The notes under the pieces are model-generated. The model worked only from the letters and a program-made list of their open reading frames with translations. It did not search any database and was not told the origin of the DNA. Positions 7,895 through 15,476 of a DNA stretch of 29,535 nucleotides are shown piece after piece. Source of the DNA: Oscillospiraceae bacterium (GTDB taxonomy: Bacteria > Bacillota > Clostridia > Oscillospirales > Ruminococcaceae); the NCBI GenBank assembly GCA_017472375.1, contig JAFUQL010000091.1, positions 1 through 29,535 of the forward strand, given 5' to 3'. Position 1 is the stretch's first letter. Each line of letters starts with the position of its first letter. The position numbers were made by a program, and so were the translations under genes.

Positions 7895-9904
7895 TTATTT
7901 GCCGTGCTTGGCACGGATCTGCTCCATCAGGCCGGCCACCTTGCTGCCCTTCTTGTAGAAGACGGGGACAGAACCGATGGGGGCGGGGACGGTGCAGGTG
8001 CCGTGGCCGTACTCAGCGCCGGACCACAGATGGATCCAGCCGTCGCTGGGCAGGTAGACCTCACGGTCGGTCTGGGCTTCCTGCCAGACAGGGGCCACCA
8101 GAACGTCCTCACCCAGCAGGTACTCGAACTGCTCGGTGTAGCTGCGCTCGTCGGCCTCGTTGTGCAGGAACAGGGGACGCTGGACGGGGATGCCGCGGGC
8201 GGCGTTCTCGGCCACCAGCTCCTTCAGGTAGGGCATCAGCATCACATGGATGTCCACCAAGCGGGCGGTCTCTGCCATGCAGTCCGCGTCGTCGTAGTAC
8301 TGGAAGTTGGTGTCAGGGCGGTTGCCCTCGTGAGTGCGCATCACCGGGGTGAAGGCAGCCATCTCGGTCCACCGCAGGAACACTTCCTTGGTGCGCAGGT
8401 TGTCGAACAGCGAGGTGTAGCCGCCGATGTCGCTGTGGTTCAGGCCGCAGCCGATCATGCCGGCGCTCAGGGTGCCGCAGATGGTGGTGCACAGGCCGTC
8501 GTGACGGCTCAGGTCCACAGACTGGTCGCCGTTCCACAGCAGGGTGCAGTACTTCTGGCTGCCGGTGGCGCCGGCGCGCATGAAGTAGACCACATCGCCC
8601 AGCTTGCCGCTCTCGTTCACCGCGTCGTAGTTGCACTTGGCCCACAGGGCAGGCCAGTGGTTGTGCTCGATCATGGCGGAGACGCCGTTGTGCAGCACGA
8701 TGTCATCGGTGGGCAGGTACTCACCGAAGTCGGCCATCCAGCCGTCAATGCCGATGTCGATGCTGTGCTTCTTGATGACCTCGTCCTTGAACCACTCATA
8801 GGCCTCGGGCTTGGTGAAGTCGATGACACCGCAGTAGAACTCGCCGAAGTCCACCAGGTAGATGCTGCCGTCCGCCTTCTTGGCGAAGACGTCCTTCTCA
8901 AGGCCCTCCTGGTAGAGCTTGCCGCCCTGCACCAGGTAGGGATTGATGTAGCCCATGAAGCGGATGCCCCGGTCGTGCAGCTTCTGGATCTCACCGGGCA
9001 GGTCGGGATACATCTCCTCGTGGAAGTGCCAGTCCCACTGCAGGCGCTTGCCGAAGCTGGTCACGCGCTTGCCGCACCAGTCCTGGCACCACACGGCGGC
9101 CACCTTGATGCCGTTCTCGATGGACTTGTCCACCAGGCCGAAGGAGCGCTCGTTGCCGCCCTGCACGCCCACGATCAGACCGTTGTAGATCCAGTCGGGC
9201 AGTTCGGGCTGGCGGCCCAGATGGGCGGTCAGCTTCTCCAGCAGTTCCACGAAGGTGTCCGCGCCTTCGATGCGCACACTGGCGGGCACAGCCCACATCT
9301 GCAGCTCATGGAAGGTCTCGTCGCGGAAATCGAAGTCCGCGTAGGCGGTGCAGTCCACATCCACATAGTAGCGCTTGCTGCTCACGAAGGTGGGCTGGGG
9401 GTAGTTGGTGTTGTAGTAGTCGCCGCCGGCGCCGCCGTTTTCCACGTCGGAACGCCAGGTGACGTAGGTGGTCTTGTCGCGGCCCACGCCGGGCTCGCCG
9501 GTCCACAGGGGGAAGTGCCGGCCGCGCAGATCGAAGTAGGACATCTGCTCGCCGCAGCCGTAGCAGTGCTCGTCCTTGTCGGCGCGCACGCGCAGCCAGA
9601 AGCGGTTGATCTGCTCGTCCTTCTGAACAAAGTTCAGGGTGACGCACTCGCCGTCCTGCTTCACGGCCATGGTCAGGGCATCGCCCATCTCCACGGTCAG
9701 GCCCTCGGCGGTCTCCTCGATGGAGGTGATCTCCACCGGGCGGCGCTCGATGACGTAGTCCTCGATCTTGAAGTTGCCGCGGTACATATCCACGGTCTCT
9801 TTGCCGTAGCCCACATAGATCATGGGGTTGGCTTTGGTATGCTCCAGAATGGTGTGCTCACCCTTTTTCAGGACAAACTCCATCCCGTTGCGGATGATCT
9901 GCAT
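7895..9904 (-). CDS. sftG: GH31 sulfoquinovosidase
   Basis: This 669-residue glycoside hydrolase family 31 enzyme (E. coli YihQ has 678) cleaves alpha-sulfoquinovosides, for example SQ-glycerol from plant sulfolipid, to free SQ. The catalytic nucleophile is D392 in GWMADFGEYLP and the acid/base is D460 in WNGDQ. The residues that give YihQ its sulfonate specificity are all present: Q248 and Q274, R287 and W290 in FGKRLQWDW, and Y496 in DIGGYT. The start ATG has GGAGGG seven bases upstream. No signal peptide is seen, so it acts in the cytoplasm after uptake. The retained sulfonate pocket separates it from ordinary alpha-xylosidases and alpha-glucosidases of GH31. Confidence 0.95.
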   Translation of the reverse strand: MQIIRNGMEFVLKKGEHTILEHTKANPMIYVGYGKETVDMYRGNFKIEDYVIERRPVEITSIEETAEGLTVEMGDALTMAVKQDGECVTLNFVQKDEQINRFWLRVRADKDEHCYGCGEQMSYFDLRGRHFPLWTGEPGVGRDKTTYVTWRSDVENGGAGGDYYNTNYPQPTFVSSKRYYVDVDCTAYADFDFRDETFHELQMWAVPASVRIEGADTFVELLEKLTAHLGRQPELPDWIYNGLIVGVQGGNERSFGLVDKSIENGIKVAAVWCQDWCGKRVTSFGKRLQWDWHFHEEMYPDLPGEIQKLHDRGIRFMGYINPYLVQGGKLYQEGLEKDVFAKKADGSIYLVDFGEFYCGVIDFTKPEAYEWFKDEVIKKHSIDIGIDGWMADFGEYLPTDDIVLHNGVSAMIEHNHWPALWAKCNYDAVNESGKLGDVVYFMRAGATGSQKYCTLLWNGDQSVDLSRHDGLCTTICGTLSAGMIGCGLNHSDIGGYTSLFDNLRTKEVFLRWTEMAAFTPVMRTHEGNRPDTNFQYYDDADCMAETARLVDIHVMLMPYLKELVAENAARGIPVQRPLFLHNEADERSYTEQFEYLLGEDVLVAPVWQEAQTDREVYLPSDGWIHLWSGAEYGHGTCTVPAPIGSVPVFYKKGSKVAGLMEQIRAKHGK

Positions 9905-9939
9905 TGCAGTGCCCTCCTCAGAGTTTGATTTGGGGATGC

Positions 9940-10605
9940 TCAGTACTTCAGCTCCTTGTTCTCGCCCAGCAGGCCGGGGAACGCGCCCTGTTTGATCAGG
10001 GGCTCGCGCTCGGGGTGGGCGATGACCCACTTGTTGCGCTGCAGCAGGAGCTTTGCCTCGCCCTCGGGGATGTCCTCACCGTGGGGCCAGGGGGTGTTGG
10101 TGCCGCGGGGCAGCACCACGATGCCCTTGAAGCCCTCGTCGCACACGCGGCAGGGGGACAGGTGCAGGGTGGTCTGGTACATCTCGATGGCGGTGCCCTT
10201 CTTCACGAAGAAGGGCCGGGCGTCCTCCACCCGGTAGGTGCCGTCCTTGATGAGCCAGCTGTGGCCCAGCACCAGCATGAAGTCGGTGACAGCGATGTTG
10301 ATCTCGCTGCCCTTGTGGTACTCGAAGCCGTTGTAGGTGGTGTTGCGGCCGTTGCAGTAGCCGATCTGGATGGGCATGCCGCCGTACAGAACGTTCTGCA
10401 TCCGCTCGAACACGGGGTCGGCCTCCATCTCGGGGACGGAGGGGACGTAGACGTTGCCGTTCTCGGGGATAGAGGTGTTCTGCTCCATGTGGGCGATCAG
10501 ACCGGAGAAATCGTACCCGGTGACCACCCGGCCGTAGGGAGCGAACGCCTCATCGAACACCGACAGCACCTTCACGTCGTTGACCTGATTCAGACGCTCG
10601 ATCAT
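9940..10605 (-). CDS. DUF4867 cupin-like protein of the sulfoquinovose operon
   Basis: This 221-residue protein of unknown function resembles DUF4867, a family I recall occurring with transaldolase-type sulfoglycolysis genes. It looks like a single cupin barrel: FEYHKGSEIN near residues 94-103 and TAIEMYQTTLHLSPC near 138-152. H97, E101 and H148 (perhaps also E141) could bind a metal. It has no signal peptide. ATG at 10605 is preferred over GTG at 10614 because AGAGG is eight bases ahead of the ATG and abuts the GTG. It lies 12 bases after the reductase and ahead of the sulfoquinovosidase. A role as SQ or sulfofructose mutarotase or a helper isomerase is possible but unproven. Confidence 0.75.
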   Translation of the reverse strand: MIERLNQVNDVKVLSVFDEAFAPYGRVVTGYDFSGLIAHMEQNTSIPENGNVYVPSVPEMEADPVFERMQNVLYGGMPIQIGYCNGRNTTYNGFEYHKGSEINIAVTDFMLVLGHSWLIKDGTYRVEDARPFFVKKGTAIEMYQTTLHLSPCRVCDEGFKGIVVLPRGTNTPWPHGEDIPEGEAKLLLQRNKWVIAHPEREPLIKQGAFPGLLGENKELKY

Positions 10606-10617
10606 GCCGTTCACCTC

Positions 10618-11478
10618 TTACTTCTGGTCACGGACGACCTTGTAGGTGGCGCAGAAGTCCTCTTTGCCGTAGCCGGCAGCCAGGGCATCCTGGTAGACGC
10701 GCTGCACGTTGGCCTCACCGGGCATGCTCACGCCCATCTCGGCGGCCAGGCTCATGCAGATGTTGATGTCCTTGGCCATGTTCTCGATGGAGAAGGCAGT
10801 GGTCCAGTCCTCGGCGGCGATGGGGGCGTTCTTGGTGTCCAGATAGAAGCACTGGCCGCCGCCGTAGCTGATGGCGGTGGCGAAGGTCTTGGGATCGATG
10901 CCGAACTTGGAGGCCAGCACCAGGTTCTCGTTGACGCCGTTCTGGATCTGGCCGACCATGGCGTTGTGGCAGATCTTCATGACCAGGCCCTTGCCGTTGT
11001 CGCCCATGCGGATGACGTTGTTGCCCATGTACAGCAGGATGGGACGCATGGCCTCGTAAACGGCCTCGTCGCCGCCCACATAGATGCCCAGAACGCCGGC
11101 GATGGCGGCGGGCTTGGACTTCACGACGGGAGCATCGATGAACTGAGCGCCGGTGGCCTTGACCATCTTGCTGATCTCAACGGAAACGCTGGGATCGATG
11201 GTGCTCATGTCGATGCAGGTCTTGCCCTCGCCCAGCACGGGCAGGATCTCCTTGTACACGGACATGGAGTGCTCGCTCTTCGGGACCATGGAGATGATGA
11301 CGTCGGAAGCCTTGGCCAGCTCCACAGAGCTCTCGCAGCCCACGGCGCCCTTGCTCACCAGCAGGTCGATCTTCTCCTTCACGAAGTCAAAGACATAGAC
11401 GGTGTCGTCATGCTTCTTGACGATGTTCTCGCTCATGGACTCGCCCATGATGCCCAGACCGATAAAACCGATTTTCAT
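10618..11478 (-). CDS. Beta-hydroxyacid dehydrogenase family, probable 3-sulfolactaldehyde reductase
   Basis: This 286-residue NAD(P)-dependent enzyme belongs to the 3-hydroxyisobutyrate dehydrogenase family and is proposed to reduce 3-sulfolactaldehyde to 2,3-dihydroxypropane-1-sulfonate (DHPS). The N-terminal Rossmann motif is GLGIMG (residues 7-12), D31 ends the second strand (favouring NADH), and K168 in VMKICHNAM is the catalytic lysine. The substrate loop, SGG in most family members and GRTS in E. coli YihU, reads VKSK (V119-K122) here, so K120 and S121 could hold the sulfonate. The family predicts reduction to DHPS rather than oxidation to sulfolactate, consistent with fermentation. 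It follows the transaldolase by about 40 bases. Confidence 0.85.
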   Translation of the reverse strand: MKIGFIGLGIMGESMSENIVKKHDDTVYVFDFVKEKIDLLVSKGAVGCESSVELAKASDVIISMVPKSEHSMSVYKEILPVLGEGKTCIDMSTIDPSVSVEISKMVKATGAQFIDAPVVKSKPAAIAGVLGIYVGGDEAVYEAMRPILLYMGNNVIRMGDNGKGLVMKICHNAMVGQIQNGVNENLVLASKFGIDPKTFATAISYGGGQCFYLDTKNAPIAAEDWTTAFSIENMAKDINICMSLAAEMGVSMPGEANVQRVYQDALAAGYGKEDFCATYKVVRDQK

Positions 11479-11519
11479 CTTGCGTACTTCCTTTCTGTGC
11501 TGCGGTCAAGCAGGGGTGC

Positions 11520-12206
11520 TTACTCGGTGGCGGTGTTGTCCCAGGCGTTGATGAAGGTCTTCAGACCCTGATCGGTGTAGGCATGCTTGATGCAATCCTG
11601 GTACACAGCCAGACCGGTGGTGACGATGTCGGCGCCGGCAACAGCGCAGTCCACGATCTGCTTGGGAGTACGGACAGCGGCGCAGATGATCTCAGTCTTG
11701 CCGTAGAAGCCGTAGTTCTTGTAGATGTCAACGATGTTCTGGATGTAGGTCTTGCAGTCCTCGCCGTTGGCCTCCTTCCAGCCGATGAAGGGGGACACGA
11801 ACAGGGAGCCGTTCTTGGCGGGCAGGATAGCCTGAGCGGGGCTGAAGATCAGGGTGACGTTGGTGCGGATGCCCATGGCCTCCAGCTTGCGGGCGGCGGT
11901 GACACCGGCCTCGGTGCAGGGGATCTTGATGACGAAGTTGGGGCTGATGGGGGCGATCTCCTGAGCCATGGCGACCATCTCATCGGCGTCGTCCAGATGG
12001 GGGTTCAGCTCGACGGACACGGGGAACTTCTCGTAGCCCTCCAGGCCCTCCTCCTTGATCCAGTTGGCGATGTCGGTGATGGCAGTCTTGAAGGGCTTGC
12101 CGCTCACCATGATGTGGCGGGGGTTGGTGGTGACGCCGTCGATGCCGAAGGTCTCGTAAGCGTACTTGATCTCGTCCAGCTTAGCGCTATCCAGGAAAAA
12201 TTTCAT
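11520..12206 (-). CDS. sftT: FSA/TalC-type transaldolase, probable sulfofructose transaldolase
   Basis: This 228-residue cytoplasmic enzyme is the defining step of sulfo-TAL: it should move the dihydroxyacetone unit of 6-deoxy-6-sulfofructose to glyceraldehyde-3-phosphate, giving fructose-6-phosphate and sulfolactaldehyde. It has the small transaldolase/FSA fold signatures DGVTTNP near residue 23, the Schiff-base lysine K94 in FVIKIPCTEAG, and RTPKQIVDCAVAGAD in the C-terminal third. The start ATG follows a perfect GGAGG site. It is the first gene of the operon behind a 230-base leader. No sulfofructose kinase or sulfofructose-phosphate aldolase is nearby, which fits the transaldolase route. 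A pentose-phosphate transaldolase is the alternative if the neighbours are ignored. Confidence 0.88.
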   Translation of the reverse strand: MKFFLDSAKLDEIKYAYETFGIDGVTTNPRHIMVSGKPFKTAITDIANWIKEEGLEGYEKFPVSVELNPHLDDADEMVAMAQEIAPISPNFVIKIPCTEAGVTAARKLEAMGIRTNVTLIFSPAQAILPAKNGSLFVSPFIGWKEANGEDCKTYIQNIVDIYKNYGFYGKTEIICAAVRTPKQIVDCAVAGADIVTTGLAVYQDCIKHAYTDQGLKTFINAWDNTATE

Positions 12207-12322
12207 TGGTGTTTCCTCCTCGATTTCTTCTCTCAACAGGTTTGTAGGCGAACGTTTGCGGATGATCATGGGTGGATGTTCGGACGTGTTCGGGGGAATC
12301 CAGGCCGCGCGGCACTTCATTG

Positions 12323-12339
12323 TTAATTTTATAAATTAA
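12323..12339. promoter_or_regulatory. AT-rich palindrome in the sulfoquinovose operon leader
   Basis: TTAATTT-TAT-AAATTAA is a perfect 17-bp inverted repeat, extended by TTG on one side and CAA (offset by one base) on the other. It lies about 100 bases after the predicted transcription start. ROK repressors such as NagC and Mlc bind AT-rich palindromes of the TTATTT...AAATAA kind, so it is a candidate operator. Confidence 0.5.
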
Positions 12340-12442
12340 TCAATAAGATCCGACGTCTTACCCTTGTGTCTTGCGGTATGATATTTTGTCCCTCACCCAC
12401 AAGTTTCTGGGTTGTTCCTGTATTTCCGCCTCTTGCGTGACA

Positions 12443-12471
12443 ATAATATAGCCAAAATGCACATGTGTCAA
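12443..12471 (-). promoter_or_regulatory. Promoter of the sulfoquinovose operon
   Basis: A consensus TTGACA -35 box (12466-12471) and TATTAT -10 box (12443-12448) are exactly 17 bases apart on the minus strand. Transcription would begin near 12436, giving a leader of about 230 bases ahead of the transaldolase. Confidence 0.8.
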
Positions 12472-12509
12472 CAGTTTTTTGTCGTCCAACGCGCTTTTTG
12501 GTTATTTGC

Positions 12510-12522
12510 TTAAATATTTTAA
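12510..12522. promoter_or_regulatory. Second AT-rich palindrome, upstream of the operon promoter
   Basis: TTAAA-TAT-TTTAA is a 13-bp perfect inverted repeat about 40 bases ahead of the -35 box. Its TAT centre matches the leader palindrome, and the two are about 185 bases apart, a spacing that could suit a looped repressor. The remaining 12523-12683 stretch holds only an imperfect inverted repeat (12610-12643) and no gene that I can see. Confidence 0.35.
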
Positions 12523-12683
12523 TCAACTTTTGGCATTCTGCTCACAAGTTTCCATTTGTTTCGTAGTGTCCACCTTGAGGCAGGGCACCACTTTCGCCCA
12601 GCGCGCCCGTTTCCCGATCCGCCCCGCTCCGTCGGATCGGAAAGCCCATTTATGGACTTTGGTCTCACCTCTATGGAGCACCG

Positions 12684-12724
12684 AAAAAAGGACGCCCCGA
12701 CTTTTTCAGTCGGAACGTCCTTTT
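12684..12724. terminator. Terminator after the AI-2E family transporter gene
   Basis: GGACG-CC-CCGACT pairs with AGTCGG-AA-CGTCC around a 5-base loop. Six T follow on the minus strand and four T on the plus strand, so it may act in both directions. Confidence 0.85.
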
Positions 12725-12749
12725 GTGCAAATGCGTTTGTATGATGGCT

Positions 12750-13904
12750 TCAGCTGTCCGCTGCCGGTGCATCGGTCTCGGCTGCAGCCAGCGCCTGCTC
12801 ATGCTCGTGCAGATCCCGGCGGAGCATCTGGTAGATCGCCGCCGCGATGGGCACACCCAGCAGCATGCCGGCCACGCCCATCAGGCCGCCGCCGATGGTC
12901 ACCGCAGCCAGCACCCACACGCCGGGCAGGCCGATGGAGCTGCCCACCACGCGGGGATAGATCAGGTTGCCCTCCAGCTGCTGCAGCACCAGGATGAACA
13001 CAATGAACCACACCGCCTGAATGGGGGAGACGGTGAGGATCATAAAGGCACCCACCGCCGCGCCGATGTAGGCGCCCGCCACCGGGATGAGGGCGGTGAA
13101 GCCCACCAGCGTGCCCACCATGGCCGCATAGGGGAAGCGCAGCAGGGTCATGCCCGCCATACACAGCAGGCCCAGCACCACCGCTTCCATGCACTGGCCC
13201 ACGATGAACTTGCGGAAGCACTCGTTCAGGGTGCGCAGCACATAGCGCAGCCGCCCCGCCCACAGTTCGGGCAGGAAGCGCCGGGTCAGCCGGTCGAACT
13301 GGTTCAGCAGGGTCTCCTTGCCCACCAGCAGGTACAGCGCAAAGATGAGCCCGATGACCACGGTGGTCACCACCCCCGCTGCGGAGGACACCGCGCTGAC
13401 CGCCACCTGGGCCGCACCGCCCACGCCCTCCAGCAGGGTCTTGGCCAGTTCGGTCAGCCGCTGCTGCCAGTCCACCTTGGCCAGCGAGGTGGCCAGCTCC
13501 TCGGCAGACAGGGCCTCAGCCACGCCGCTCTCCTGCAGCCACAGGCCCAGATCCTTCAGCGCAAGGGGGATCTCGGCCATCAGCAGACGGATGGCCGCCA
13601 TCAGCTCGGGGACCACCAGCAGCACCACCAGCAGGATCACCGCCACAAAACTGAGCAGCGCCGCCACGATGCACACCGCCCGCCGCAGTTTCTGCGCCGT
13701 CCGCCCCTTGAAGGGGTAGTGCCGCTCATAAAAGCTCATCAGGATGTTCAGCAGGTAGGCCATGACCACGCCCACGATCAGCGCCTCGGCCGAAGCCAGC
13801 GCCGCCCCGCCCAGCGTGATCAGCCCATCCCAGTAGTGAATGGCCAGATACAGCAAAAATACGCTCACCCCGACCCGGATGCAGCTCTTCCATTCGATCT
13901 TCAT
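12750..13904 (-). CDS. AI-2E family transporter (permease)
   Basis: This 384-residue membrane protein has the family layout: two N-terminal helices, a helix near 65-85, a soluble loop (about 95-165) with amphipathic helices, and four or five C-terminal helices with the signatures LVGFTALIPVAGAYIGA and LEGNLIYPRVVGSSIGLP. The family name comes from TqsA, but most members have unproven substrates, some being Na+/H+ or lipid-related. The ATG at 13904 is preferred: starts at 13919 and 13943 have poor ribosome sites, and the -10 box at 13964-13969 would leave 13943 almost no leader. It has its own terminator. Confidence 0.85.
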   Translation of the reverse strand: MKIEWKSCIRVGVSVFLLYLAIHYWDGLITLGGAALASAEALIVGVVMAYLLNILMSFYERHYPFKGRTAQKLRRAVCIVAALLSFVAVILLVVLLVVPELMAAIRLLMAEIPLALKDLGLWLQESGVAEALSAEELATSLAKVDWQQRLTELAKTLLEGVGGAAQVAVSAVSSAAGVVTTVVIGLIFALYLLVGKETLLNQFDRLTRRFLPELWAGRLRYVLRTLNECFRKFIVGQCMEAVVLGLLCMAGMTLLRFPYAAMVGTLVGFTALIPVAGAYIGAAVGAFMILTVSPIQAVWFIVFILVLQQLEGNLIYPRVVGSSIGLPGVWVLAAVTIGGGLMGVAGMLLGVPIAAAIYQMLRRDLHEHEQALAAAETDAPAADS

Positions 13905-13963
13905 TTGATATGGATCCATCCTGCCCGCAGCCGCAGGCCTCATAAAATCGCTCTCACAGTGTC

Positions 13964-13969
13964 ATTATA
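13964..13969 (-). promoter_or_regulatory. -10 box ahead of the AI-2E family gene
   Basis: A perfect TATAAT lies on the minus strand about 60 bases ahead of the chosen start. The -35 region is weak (TTTTTA at 17-base spacing), so only the -10 box is called. Confidence 0.45.
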
Positions 13970-14042
13970 CCGCCGCAGCCACCGCGTAAAAACCAACAAA
14001 CCCTGTGCAGTGTGAAACAACGCCGCAGCCGGGGCCGGCCGC

Positions 14043-15326
14043 TCACTTTTTGCGGCCGGTGCGGGGCTTTGCCCGCTGGGGCGGCTGCCCCTGCGCTGCG
14101 TGCCGGCCCGCCAGCAGGCCGGTGCCGAAGGCCCAGTGCAGATTGTACCCGCCGCAGCTTCCTGCGCAGTCCAGCGTTTCGCCCACAAAGTACAGGCCGG
14201 GGCAGCCCCGCAGCCCGAAGCTCTCCGGCTCCACCTCGCTGAGCGCAATGCCGCCGCCGGTGGTCTGCGCCTGGTTCCAGCCCACCGGCTGCAGGCCGGT
14301 GAACCGCCAGTCGGTGAGGCCCCGGGCAAGCCGCAGCCAGTCTTCGCCGCGCAGCTCTGCCGCCGGGCGGGTGTCCGCGCCGAGCCCGCAGGCCTTCCAC
14401 ACCGCCAGACCCACCCGACGGTTCACAAGGCCGGTCGTGTAGCCGGCGGCGGTGACCCCGGGCAGGGCCTTCGCCCGGGCCGCAAGGCGCGCGGCCAGCG
14501 CATCCGTCTCCTCCCCGGGGAACAAGTTCAGCGAGATCTGCCGCTCCACCGGCTTCCCGCCGGGGCGCAGCAGGCCGGACAGCTGCATCACCGCGATGCC
14601 CGACAGCCCGTATTCGGTGAACTGCACCTCACCCCGCTCGGTGCGCAGGGGGCGGCCGTCCGCCAGCAGGGTCGCATCACCCTTGACCCGGATGCCCGCC
14701 AGACCCTGCACCTGCTTTTTCTCGCACTGCAGCGGCACCAGGCAGGGGTATAGGGGCTCGGTGCGCAGGCCGCACTGCCGGGCCAATTCAGGGCCAAACC
14801 CGTCGGTGCCAAACTGGGGCCCGGCGCTGCCGCCCAGGGCACAGATGACCGCATCCGCCCGCAGGCTCTCACCCCCGGCCAGCCGCACTGTGTAGCCCTC
14901 CCGCTGCTGGCGCAGCTCCTGCACGGCACAGTCGGTGCGCACCTCCACGCCGGTGCGCTCCAGCCAGTCCAGCAGCAGATTCAGCACGTCCGCTGCCTGG
15001 TTGGAGTAGGGGTAGATGCGCCCCGCCTCGTCCGGCTCCCGGCACCACAGCCCGTGGGCGGCGAACCAGCCCAACGGGTCGGCCTGTTCCACCGCCGCAA
15101 GGCAGGCGGCCAGCGCCTTCCGGTCGGCGGAGAAATACCAGCCCGCATCCCGGTGGGCGTTGGACAGATTGCACCGCCCGTTGCCGGTGGCAAGCAGCTT
15201 CTTGCCCACCCGGGCGTTGCGCTCCAGCAAGGTCACCCGGGTGCCCGCCGGGGCAGTCTCCGCCGCTGCGACGGCCGCCGCGATGCCCGCTGCGCCGCCG
15301 CCCAGAATGAGGATGTGTCTTGCCAT
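14043..15326 (-). CDS. NAD(P)/FAD-dependent oxidoreductase, HI0933/BaiN-like
   Basis: This 427-residue flavoprotein starts with the FAD-binding motif ILGGGAAGIAAA, followed by LLERNARVGKKLLATGNGRCNLSN, the hallmark of the HI0933/YhiN group. VICALGGSAGPQFGTDG near the middle and GLYFVGETLDCAGSCGGYNL near the end complete the dinucleotide fold. Members include BaiN, a bile-acid flavoprotein of gut Clostridia, but most are uncharacterised, so bile-acid activity should not be assumed. A promoter lies upstream, after the pepD terminator. Confidence 0.9.
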   Translation of the reverse strand: MARHILILGGGAAGIAAAVAAAETAPAGTRVTLLERNARVGKKLLATGNGRCNLSNAHRDAGWYFSADRKALAACLAAVEQADPLGWFAAHGLWCREPDEAGRIYPYSNQAADVLNLLLDWLERTGVEVRTDCAVQELRQQREGYTVRLAGGESLRADAVICALGGSAGPQFGTDGFGPELARQCGLRTEPLYPCLVPLQCEKKQVQGLAGIRVKGDATLLADGRPLRTERGEVQFTEYGLSGIAVMQLSGLLRPGGKPVERQISLNLFPGEETDALAARLAARAKALPGVTAAGYTTGLVNRRVGLAVWKACGLGADTRPAAELRGEDWLRLARGLTDWRFTGLQPVGWNQAQTTGGGIALSEVEPESFGLRGCPGLYFVGETLDCAGSCGGYNLHWAFGTGLLAGRHAAQGQPPQRAKPRTGRKK

Positions 15327-15365
15327 GATGCGCCCGCCTTCCCTGGTCGTTTCTTTAATATAGGT

Positions 15366-15395
15366 AGTATAGCACAGGAACGCCGGACGGCTCAA
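15366..15395 (-). promoter_or_regulatory. Promoter of the flavoprotein gene
   Basis: TTGAGC (15390-15395) and TATACT (15366-15371) are 18 bases apart on the minus strand, about 40 bases ahead of the start and just past the pepD terminator. Confidence 0.6.
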
Positions 15396-15438
15396 TGGTG
15401 GACTCTGCCGCCTTTTTCGCCCGCCGCCCCAGACATAC

Positions 15439-15469
15439 AAAAGCCCCGGCTCCATCGCGAAGCCGGGGC
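15439..15469 (-). terminator. Terminator of pepD
   Basis: A perfect 9-bp stem GCCCCGGCT/AGCCGGGGC with a 9-base loop is followed on the minus strand by TTTTGT, eight bases past the pepD stop. Confidence 0.75.
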
Positions 15470-15476
15470 AGGGAAG

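Noticed and set aside
7895..9904. GH31 enzyme as alpha-xylosidase or alpha-glucosidase
   Set aside because: The FGKRLQWDW and GGYT residues that bind the sulfonate of SQ are kept, and neighbours supply the rest of the SQ pathway.
12248..12259. GCGAACGTTTGC as a catabolite-repression or LacI-type site
   Set aside because: It is imperfect, and the AA-CG spacing does not fit the cre consensus WAANCGNT. It may be chance.
12329..12526. 65-residue minus-strand frame ahead of the transaldolase
   Set aside because: It spans the consensus promoter and overlaps the leader palindrome, so most of it would not be transcribed, and no ribosome site fits.
12610..12643. Inverted repeat TTTCCCGATCC/GGATCGGAAA
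   Set aside because: The arms are imperfect, there is no T-run on either side, and it lies between a terminator and a promoter without clear purpose.
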